Of a DNA stretch of 64,000 nucleotides, positions 28,701 through 40,512 are shown one piece after another. The notes under the pieces are model-generated. The model worked only from the letters and a program-made list of their open reading frames with translations, was not told where the DNA came from and did no database searches. The translations under genes were made by a program, and so were the position numbers. The stretch is from Labia minor (Eukaryota > Arthropoda > Insecta > Dermaptera > Spongiphoridae). Location: assembly GCA_963082975.1 (NCBI GenBank), contig OY720344.1:31469172-31533171 (forward strand), in the 5' to 3' direction. Positions within the stretch are counted from its first letter, which is position 1; the number at the start of each line of letters is the position of its first letter.

Positions 28701-31700
28701 ATTATAAGTTCATTTCTCAACGAGTTGTATCTTTAAATTATTTTTATTAATGTTAATTATAAGTTCATTTCTCAACGAGTTGTATCTTTAAATTATTTTT
28801 ATTAATTTAATTAATTATAATTAAATTATAGCTAATAATAGTTTATTATAGCTAATAATTTTTTTTAATTTTTAGTGTAATTTGCATGATCATTATTTTA
28901 TAAAAACACTAAACACATTTTGCAATTTCCCAGAAAGGCTGTTTTTGAGAGTAAGTATAAGTTAGTTTTATGAATAAAAAATATTTATTTTAATAATATT
29001 TTAGAATCAAATTACGAAATTAATAATATTTTAGAATCAAATTACGAAATTAATAATATTTTAGAATCAAATTACGAAATATATTTATTATATAAATTAA
29101 TATTCATTTAAAATGATATTAAATCATTTATTTAAAATGATTTAAAACATTTATTAAAATGATTTAAAACATTCATTTAAAATGATATTAAAACATTCAT
29201 TTAAAATCATATTAAAACATAGCTAGTAAATAATAATTCGTTATATTTATATTATATTTATATTATATTTATATTATTGTAGTTCAATGTTAATAAATTA
29301 CTCCATAAAATGGATCGTTGGCTACAAACTGGTTCAACACAGAAACGGAAAGAATCAGATGATGAGGCATCAACAGCAAACTCTACCAAGAAACGCAAAA
29401 CTAGAAAATATTCGGATGATTATTTATCATTTGGATTTACTTATATTTGCAACAATGATGTGGAAAGACCAGTCTGCGTTCTATGTCAGGAAAGTTTATC
29501 CAATGAAAGTATGAAACCTGCTAATCTCAGACGTCATTTACAAACAAAGCACAGCGAGCATGTTAGTAAGTCTATCGAATTTTTTAAAATGAAAAAAGAA
29601 GAACTTAATTCAAGTCAGAAATTGATGGTAAAGACGGGATCTGGTGGTATGAGTAAGAAAGCAGTAATGGCATCATATGAAGTAGCTCTACTTATTGCTA
29701 AAGCAGGAAAGCAGCATAATATAGCAGAGCAATTAATTCTTCCTGCTACAAAAGTAATTACAAATATAATGTTAGGAACTAAAGCAGCAAACGATATAAA
29801 TTTGATTTCATTATCAAATGATACGGTTAAGAATAGGATTGAAGACATGTCATGTAATATAAAAGAAGAATTAATATCGAGAGTGCGCAAAAGTCACTAT
29901 TACTCATTACAATTGGATGAAAGTACTGATGTCACTAATAATGCCAATTTGTTAGCTTTCATTAGATATGAGTTTGAAAATCAAATACAAGAAGATGTAT
30001 TGTTTTGTGATTCACTACCTTCACGAACGACAGCTAATGACATATTTAACAGTTTGAATAATTTTATAACCGAAAATGAAATAGAGTGGCCAAAATGTGT
30101 TGGAATTTGCACTGATGGTGCTCGTGCAATGTCAGGTACAAGAACTGGATTGATTGCTCTTATTAAAAATGTTGCGCCTCAGGTTGTTTGGAATCATTGC
30201 TGCATTCACAGAGAATCATTAGCAGCCAAAAATATGTCACCAGATTTGAAAAGAACATTAGACGAAGTAGTTAAAATTGTCAATTTCATTAAGGCTCGTC
30301 CACTTAATTCCAGAGTTTTTAAAATTTTGTGTGAGGAAATGGGTAGTCAACATACACATTTATTATTACATACAGATGTACGTTGGTTGTCCCGCGGGAA
30401 AGTACTCATTCGCCTTTTTGAGCTTCGAGATGAAATACGATTGTTTTTAATAGATGCGCATTTTGAACTGACCGAATGTTTCAATGATTTTATCTGGTTA
30501 GCTAAGGTGGCTTACTTGACTGATATTTTTACAAAATTGAACGAACTTAATTTGAGCCTGCAAGGTACTGTTGTAAATATATTTAAAGTTGAAGATAAAA
30601 TAGAAGCAATGATTAAAAAAATCGACTTGTGGTCGAAACGCATCCAGAACGGTGTATATGAGTCTTTTCCAACTCTCAATGATTTCATAGAAAGCTCCAG
30701 TGAAAAATTGCTTAATCAAACGCGTCAATTATTTGTTGAACATTTAATTACTTTGAAAAGCAACTTCAGGAAGTATTTTTCTACTCCTGATCCTTGCAAT
30801 AACTGGATCAGAGATCCATTTAATATGGAAATTACAAATGCTAAACATTTATCTGCACCTGAACAAGATATTCTCGTGGAATTATCATGTGATACAACTT
30901 ATAAACTAAAATTTAACAAAACTGAATTGAGCAACTTTTGGTTACTTCTCAGGTCAGATTATCCTGCGCTTGCAAATAAAGCACTTCAACACTTGATTCC
31001 ATTCTGCACAACATATTTATGCGAACAAGCTTTTTCGGTACTATTTTATATTAAGTCTAAATATAGAAACAAATTAAATGTAGAGCCGGATCTTAGATTA
31101 AAAGTTTCCAATATTAAGCCAGATATTGAGATTCTTGTTTCAAGAAAACAACTGCATACATCTCATTAAATATGTAAGTTATATTTAATGAGATAGATGC
31201 AGTTATTTTTTAAAATATTTCTTATTTAATATTTTCTGAAAAAAATTATAAAATATTTATATGAATTTAATGTAAGTACCCATTATAATTTGTGAGATTT
31301 GTTGCTATGACAATGTTTGTATTTTCTTTCTTCAATATTATAATTTCTAATAAAATGTGTTCTACAATATGCAAAAAAATCGTTATTCACCAATCACTGT
31401 TAGAAATATTCATCATATATCCTTGTCCTTATGAGATCGTAAGCCAGAAATTAATTAATAAAATGACGTAAAGTACCTAAAGTTGTGATGGGGGTCCGTC
31501 AAAAAAAATTTTTTCAAGTGGGGGTCCGTGGAGTACATAAGTTTAAGAACCTATGTAGTAAGCTATTATTCGGTCCCCAAAGTTTTCTTTCTTCTTAAAA
31601 GGGGTAATCTCTATGTATTTGAATGCTTGCCAAATGTATTTAATGTCATGCTATAATATACTAGTTGTTTCTTCAAATTTAAAAAAAAAACAACGAAGTA

Positions 31701-34700
31701 TAGTAAAGTTCCAAGCACATTAAAAATGCTATAATAAATTATCCTATGATATAGTATAATATAAATGAAATTTATTAATAAAAGTATAAATTTATTATCT
31801 CATGTTTCCGTTTAAGTTTAAATTGAAGAAATTATGAAAAAAATACTATATAAATATCTAAATGGAAAGTAATAATAGAATAAAAAAAATAAATAAAATA
31901 AAATAAAATATTGCCTAGTATTGGAAATAAATTTTCTAAAATTTGACAAAAGTTTTTATTATTATTATTTTTTTTTTTTATTCCTAAAATAACTTAATTG
32001 TTTTTCTCTCTTCAGAAGAATCTAGTGAATCCCATCCCCGTCGTCGTGGTTTGATCGCCTCAAAAGTCGAATGGTTGGTCGACGGCCAAGTGGCGCGTCT
32101 TGTTATGATGATGCCATCTTCAGAGCCGAAACGCTCGCGGGAGGACTTCCGAGATGATGATTCATTTTTTCTTGTGCCAATGCACGGTGGTATTTGGAAC
32201 CTTTGCATGTCGTTGTCAGGTCAGTGAGACGCTTCCATTCCCCCTCTTTTCCCATGAAAAATTACTAATATATTCATTATGTAATTGATTCAGTTGTTTT
32301 GACAGAACGCTAAACGAATGATATAATCAAAATTTAAAAAGCTATTAATGATTTGTCATAGTTAGAATATCAATGTTTAGATATCAAAAAAATGAATTAA
32401 TTTCATTATTTTCTTTTTGGAATAAAGATACATAATCGTAGTTTATGATGCTTAAGAACTAGAAGTTCAAAACTCCCCAAGAACGAATTGCTGTAGACTG
32501 AGGGTGACGTAACTGAAGAAGTGATCATAAAGTTTAATGAAATCTAAGTGAAACTTAAAACCAAGTGTTTTTAATAATTTAACTTTAACCTATTGATTTT
32601 ATTATTTATTTTTAATTTTTTTCAGTTTCTTTAATAAATTAAGAATTGTTAAACAAAAATTTCAAGTTCAATTTTCAAATAGATACAATACGAGAACTAT
32701 CAGTCCAATCTTCAAATCTAATTAATTTACTATATTAGATTTGTAACGGACAAAGTATTTATATTCTTAGTTATTTTTTTTATTATACATTTTATTTTGT
32801 TTATCTATTTTTTAGTTTATTTTGTTTTTCTATTCCCCTATTTTATTAACAAAGTTATTTGGTCGCATTATTCTTAAAATGTAATATATATATAGATATT
32901 ATATTTCACATAAGGGGAGGGACCATCCCTCCAAGTTTTAATATTTTTAGAGTTGAGAATGGACAGTTGAACTAGTGATATCATCCCGATATGACCTGGT
33001 ATTTATCACGTCCCGTGATATAATTATTTTGTATATAATCATTTTTAACATCACACCCTGTGATACAGTCGAACAAGTGATATCATCCTGATATAACCTA
33101 TACTTATCACGTCCCGTGATATAATTATTTGTGTATAATCCTTTTCATCACACCCTGTGATAATTATTTCTGCTAATTCCAGTGATAATAGTGAATTACA
33201 TTTTCTTATTTTTTTCTATTTAAAATTTGTATACTTTATTTGTTAATTTTTTATTTTATTTAATTAAAGTGAATTAATGTGAACATTATTATTGTTTTCC
33301 CTTTTCCCTTAACTTTTCAACACTCTTTTATACTTTGGGATACCCAAAGTTGGCGCCCATCATTAACTTAACATAATTAACAATTCACGGTCATCGTGGG
33401 TCATTACAAGTGCCTCATACTTAGATCCCCTTATAAATTGGCACCCAACGTAAGAGGATCGTCTACAAAGTGACCCCAACTTGAAACGGTCCTCCTTACA
33501 GATTTAAATAATGTATGATTAGGCATGGAGGAAAAATAATAATCTGGAATAAATAAAAAACTAATAAGATCAACAAAATTTAATTTGGTTTATTGTAATT
33601 TTAAATTAAAAATTCAGAAGAAAATTTTAGATGATTTGATTATACATATATACATTAATTTTATTTAAATGTTAAAGACAATTTTTTAATCTGAACACTT
33701 GATGGTGTTGAATAGTAAAAAAATGAGATAATTCTATTTTAAAAGTACAATTATGCTATAATTTATAATATATTACTTTTTGTCTTTTAATGAGATTATA
33801 TTTTAGTGTGAATTGTATCTTTTTTCTTTAGGTGTTTGAAACTTTTTCGATTTGGGTGTCCTTCTTCATTCCCATTACTCTATATTTTAGTTTAAACAAA
33901 CTTTTTCCACCACAAGATAGAATTATATTATCATTAAAGTTAAAAATTTATTTTAAAATTAAATTTGAAAAGATGGATGAGAAATGAGTTTCGTTGAAAT
34001 TCTAAATGAATCACGCACATTAGTAAATAAATTATTCTATTAAATCGTACAATTAATCATTTTTCCTTATCCAAATCTACCTACTTGCTCTAGATCAATT
34101 TTTTTTTTACTAATTAATTCAATTTAAAATAATCGATTGAAATATTATAATTGTTAAACAAATTATTTAATATAAAAGTTAAAAAAAATTATTTAAATTC
34201 TTTTTTACCTATATATGTATTTTAGAAGGGAATTTTAAATAAATCTAATAAATTAATCTTTATATAACAATTTAAAGGTAGAATTATTCCTGTGAGGATG
34301 TGTCTGTTAATAAGATTTCTTGTGAAAATAAGAATTAAATTAAAGAAAAATTCCCAAAGGAGATGGTTGAGAAATAAATGAAGGTTGTGGTAAATCATAA
34401 CAGCCGCTCCAATTCCCAGACCTGTCTCCTTACATCTTAAAATGGAAAACATAAATAAAATAAAAAAAAACAAAAAAAAAAACATTACAGAAAAGCTTTT
34501 TCCACAACTTCATTTCTAATTTATATTCACTTTTTTATGTATAAATCTTACAAATATTATTGTAAAGTATTATTTAAATTGTTAATTTAATTGTGAATTT
34601 AAAATATTTAACTATTATTGTAAATACTTAATTAATTTAAAATATTTGATTTTTTACAATATTCAAAAATTAAAAAAAAAAAAAAATATTTGAAATTTTC

Positions 34701-37700
34701 TTTCCCTATTTAAAAATTAACTAAGATAAAAAATTAAATTGGCATATTTTTCTAATTGAACTTGTTTAACGGAATTTATAATTAAATTTTCTTTACCCAA
34801 GTAGCTATTTTAATTAATTTCAGGTCAAAACTAATTTTCTTTTGATTAAAGTGGAGTTGATTAAGTACCAGGAATAGGAGGGAGGGTTGGAGAAATAAAA
34901 AAAGGAGACCAAGATGCGTCTGCGGGTCCTTGTGCCTCAATCAATAGTCCCGATGGTCAAAACAGACCTGTAACATTCACAACGACACTAAAAAACGGCT
35001 CACTTGAATATCATTTGTTCCTTGTGCCAATTTCATATATCACACCCCAATATTTGAATTCCCTTTCTTTTATTATTGTATCGAGTGCCATTGGATTTTC
35101 CACTAATCCACTTTTATTTGGTTAGCGAATAACCACATTTATTATATCTCATGAGACAATTTCTTTTTATTTTTATTCTATTCAATATAATTCAAGACGT
35201 TTTCAGCTTTTTAATTAAATTACATTTATAAAATTTATCAATTGAACCGCAGGCACTCTCAATGAAATATTTTAATATACTAATATTTCATCACTATAAG
35301 AATTATTTTTTTTATATTAAAGACATTCGTTGAAGTTCAATATATATAACGGCTCCCTGTGTACCCAGAGGCGGATTAAACGCCGGGCGGACCGGGCGGC
35401 CGCCCGGGGCCCACCGAAACCTAAATAAAAATATTTCCTTAAAAAAAATTTAAAAAAACTGTTGAGTTTATGGATAATCGGGGTTTAAATAAAACAAGTT
35501 ATTCTTGATACAGATCTTTATTCGGTCGAGTTTGAACCCCGACTAACTTAAGAAAAAATAATCAATTTTGGGTCTCGGCGACCACAGTAAAAATTATGAT
35601 TTTTTTACATAAGTACTATATATGTAAGTATAAAACAGCCTAAATTATAATATAAACAAAATTTGTCTTTCAATTATAATTGTAAATAACAGAGGGCCCA
35701 TTTCAATTTTACCGCCCGGGGCCCCCAATCAACTTAATCCGGCACTGGGTGTACCCTGGTGTACTCCTTGAGGGCCTATGGAGCTTTGAATAGGGTCGAC
35801 AGAATCTGAAGGAGTTATTGGAGGTCGATGGCGAAATTTACTCTTTCAATAGAAAAATAGGAGCTGTGGCCAGGCACAGGACCGACTGAGGATTTAAAAT
35901 AAATTATTTTCCAAACAACATTATATATATATATATATACGAGGTGTGCCTAAAAAGTTCGGTGAATGGCATGATAAAAACATAAAAAGAGAATGTTAAT
36001 TGCAAATACCGTTATGAACCTTCAAAATACTCTCCAAGAGCCACAACACACTTCTGACAAGGTTCGTATAACGCTTGAAAATGTTGGAGCAGTCTTGAAG
36101 TGGAATCGTTCTCAGAATAGCCTTCACAACGTTCAGGCCGGCAATCCACAAGCAGGACACTAGAAAACACTACTTACTGTGTCTTTGCTAATACCCAATT
36201 CTTCGGTTATTAATCGCAGAGTCAATCGCCGATCTTTTGTTAGCATCTCTCGTACATGTTCAGTGTTTTCTGGTGTCCTGCTTGTGGATTGCCGGCCTGA
36301 AAGTTGCGACGACTATTCTGAGAATATCATACCATTCACCGAACTTTAGACACTCCTCGTATAAAAAAAATATTTTTAAAACTTGAATTAAAATGACTAA
36401 ATTATATTATCTTGGTTTTTATTTTTAGTTTAATTACTTAATTATTAATATTAATATTATTATATTAATTACTACTATATTTTAAGTGAAATATTTCCAA
36501 TCATGAATATAAAATTAATTAATTACTTTGTAAGCTACCACTTTCAGTTTCCGGATATACAACAAAAGTTGATGAATTCATGCTACAGATGCATTATATC
36601 AAATTTTATCAAAATCCGTTGAGACGTTCAAGCTATACACGTCTATACGGACACACAATGGACAGATAGGCAGACGGATGGACGGATAGAGTGATATTAT
36701 GCTAAAAATACTTGCTAACAAAATGCATGATTCGTGGAGATATGTAAAAATCTCCATATGTGAAGCTTGGTGTGAAACAATACCTTCCCTTTCTATCATC
36801 GGTCGGTAAAAAGTATAAGATTCCTTTACGAAATTCCTTTACAAAACTAAATAAAAAGTAAATACAAACAATTGCCAACAGATCCAGTTTTTGACATAGT
36901 AGTAGTATTTATTAAAGTATATTTTTATTAAACTTTTTACTAATTATATACTATAATCGTCCTTGTTTTAAAGAATTTTTTAAACAATTTTCTATTGGAA
37001 TTTCCGTTATCTATTTTCAATATAAATACCATTTTACTAAATGATCTTTTTGATTGTGATTTAAATTTTTTAACAAATTTATTAATAATAATTAATGTAA
37101 TAATTTTTATTAAAAAATTAAAATATTTGATAATATTTATTAGCTATATTATTGTATGTGAAATTTATTATTAATCAAAATTTGAGCCTGATATCAACAA
37201 CAAAATCGAAAAAGATCAGCCTCAACCGTCATATTAATTTTTTCAGTTAGGAATGCATATTAATCATTTATGAAATAATTTATAAAATGTTGAATTGTAA
37301 GTTTTCTTAAATAATATTAGCTCGATTACTACTAATGTAATAAAAATGTTTAAAATATACTTTATTAAATATTCATAGTTTTATGTGTTAAACTTTTATT
37401 AAGATTCTTAAAAATAGGGCTCTATTAAACGAGAAGAAAGTCTAAAAGGGTCGCTGAAGAAACAAAGTTGGGAAACCCTGATTTAGGAATTGTAGAAAAT
37501 ATATCTAAATTATCATTAAATGATTATTAAAATTATGTAACATTCTCTACTCACAAATACTCAAATGAATTTTATTTTATATATTACAATTGAGAAAATA
37601 TTATTAGATAAATTCTGATATGAAATGACATAAAAATTTTAAATTATGGTATCCACACAAAATTCATAATCACATTGATAATAAAATTCTAGGATTTAAA

Positions 37701-40481
37701 AATAATTTGTGATTTTATCATACATTACAATCTATTTTAATAATTTTTATACAAAAATCATGTCAAATAAATATATGTTATATAAGAAATCATATAACAT
37801 TTGCAAATCAATACTAAAGACATAAAATGGGTTAAAGATAATCTTTTTTTTTTTAAAGAAAAATGTTCTTTAGTCTTTTTGAAGTGATTTTATTATTTGT
37901 TAATTTGATTTATAATATTACTTGTGAATATAAATCGTTAAGTAAATGTTTATTAACATGTTCGTACTAAATATATTTATATATTTGTGTGTGAAATATT
38001 GGTTCCTCTGGATTTCTTCATGCTTTTTTTTTTGTATAATCTCTCAAGTGTTATTTACTTAAACTTGATTTAACTTGATCTAATATTGACTTTTCACTCG
38101 AACTAAATATAAAAGAACATATTCTGTAAACCTAAATACAATTTGTAATAATTAATTTAGATGAGTAATTTATTTCTGAATTTTCATCTCAATAATTTCA
38201 AAAGCATTTACCAATTAAAAAAATGTTAAAAGATAAACGAAAAGGGTTAAAATGATTGTATTAATGATTATTTATTAATGCTAAATTAACAAAAAATCAA
38301 AATTTGGACAAATTATTTTATTTTATTTTTTTTTTTTTTGTATTTTCTTTAAATTTATTGATTGAAAAACATGAAACTAAATTCCAGACTTACATACGAA
38401 TGGACAATAAATTAATGATTAATAATTAAATTTGTAATTTTTCAATGACAGCATTTACTGACTTTGATCTTAAAAAATATAACCCTGCATTAAATCAATC
38501 ACATACTGTTAGATGTTTGTATTTATTTAATATTTAACATTCACGTAAAGGTACTCTTAAAATCAAAGGTCATTAACTCGAGGTATCTAGATCCCTTGGA
38601 CCTTGGACAATCAATAGCATTCTCTTTTTGAATTTTATATAAAGATTATTAAATAATATATTTGTATTTTGGGTTTAATCGCGTAAAGTAAGCATATTGT
38701 AGAATATACATAAATATATAAAAATACAATGTACATGTATACATTCTAAATTAAAGAATAATAATCTTTATTTATTAAATCTATAATTTTTTATGTTATA
38801 ATTATATATAAATATATAATAATTTTTCTAATATAATCTTTTTGTTTCTTATTAAAGGATTTATATAATATTAATTTCTTTTAAAACTTTTGTATAATTT
38901 TATATCTTAAACTATTTAGACGTTTCTGTATATAAAATAATTAATTAGTATATCGATTATCATTGCTCTTACTGTTAAAAATACAGTTGCACAACTGTCT
39001 ACATATCTATTTTTCAGGTTTTCTAGAAGAGTTTCTTGAACCTATATGAAGTGAAATGTTGAATCTTGAAACAATTGTATTATATTTTATAATTGTAAAA
39101 AAATTTTAAAAATAATTTTTAAAATTATCCAAGATTTAATGTTTCATAATATTAATTATAACGAAAAAATATTAAATTATATAAAATAAATTGTTCAAAT
39201 ATACTTAATTTTATTCAATCCAAATTTTTTTTATCATCTTATTAAATTATTTTAGATTTATTCTTTTTAAATCTAGATTATTATTTCTTGAAATGAATTT
39301 CTTTGATTGAACATAAATTGTTTAAATTATCAAGGGCATAACTATTTTAGTAGCCAGGGACCATATATCGACCACTCGTCATCTACGTCTACTCATCTTC
39401 CGTTCTATTTTTGATTCATTTTTTTGTACATTTTTTAACATTGTGTCGATGATGTTAAATTTTGGAATTTATTTCTCTACAATGATGTTGGTGAATAAAG
39501 TTGTTGTTGGTTAATCCAAGCTTTATCTTCTCTCAAAGTGTATCCCATTTGCATGTAACTTTAATTCCATTCAGAATTAAAATTATCCCAACCAGGATGA
39601 ATTATTCACCCTTTACACCCCGTTGGCTGCTTTGTTAGATTAATAATGTTTTGAAAATCTTTAGGTGGAAATAATTTGTAATTTTTATTATTATTATTAT
39701 TATTTTTTATTTAAAGCTATTTGCCATAAATAAATTTATAAACAATATTCGTAATTTCTGAAGCATTATTTTATAATGATTTTGATCCATAATTATATTT
39801 AAATTGGCGCTATTAAACGTTATATACCAGTATTTTGCAGTTATGTATTGATCGAAAAATGATAATGATCTTGATTTAAATTGTATTGAATTAAGTCGTA
39901 TTGATTTAAATTGTATTGAATTAATCAATGAATTAACTACATTAAATTTTAAATATGATGTATATTTTCTAACCACTTAGTCAATATAATATACAATGAT
40001 AATAAATCTGAATCTCAATTCTGTTATTTAAAATAGAATGTCAATCGAAAAACTTGGGGCAAAATGATCCTGGCACTAAAAACAAATGAATTCGAGTCGC
40101 GTGCTTTTCTATCTTTAGCAAGAAATCCTATATAACTCTTCTTTATGTAGTAATTTATAGCAACCATATTATAGCATTCACCGTTTATTCATATATTAAA
40201 ATAAGATGATATGGATTAACATGTCCAATGCCTATAAAGATTGAATTCCATTAGATACACAAAACTACAATCAATCGTTGTCCCTCCTCATCAGTATCCT
40301 ATCTCTTTTTTTAAATATTCTTTCCAGTTTCATTGACATTGTAATCCTTACATACACTATCATCCCAAAATCCTCTTTTTTCCTCAACTTTACCCTTCTA
40401 TTTTAATTTATTAAATTAGGCATTAGATATTTATAAATATCTAAATGAACTCATATTTTATTTTTCTTATAAAAATAGAAA

Positions 40482-40512
<31 letters not shown>

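Larger units (their letters stand above)
28229..31555 (+). mobile_element. complete hAT transposon (ZBED5/SCAND3-like), potentially autonomous
   Basis: An exact 8-bp duplication TAGTAAGC flanks the element (28221-28228, 31556-31563). Terminal repeats pair CAGTGGTTCTTAAACT on the left with CATAGGTTCTTAAACT read from the right, each followed by a GGACCCC-rich subterminal block (TCCGCGGACCCC, TCCACGGACCCCC). It carries an intact transposase gene in the plus orientation, sense to the tetraspan gene and inside its intron 2. Between the left end and the ORF lie a GC-rich block (28545-28680) and short tandem repeats. Confidence 0.97.

Noticed and set aside
31984..32208. Minus-strand frame opposite tetraspan exon 3
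   Set aside because: The plus strand has matching splice sites, phase and a family motif (GGIWNLC); the minus frame is its shadow.
32742..33510. Full LTR retrotransposon or endogenous virus
   Set aside because: Only weak terminus-like and primer-site-like motifs are seen, with no gag, pol or envelope frame, so it is listed only as a possible remnant.
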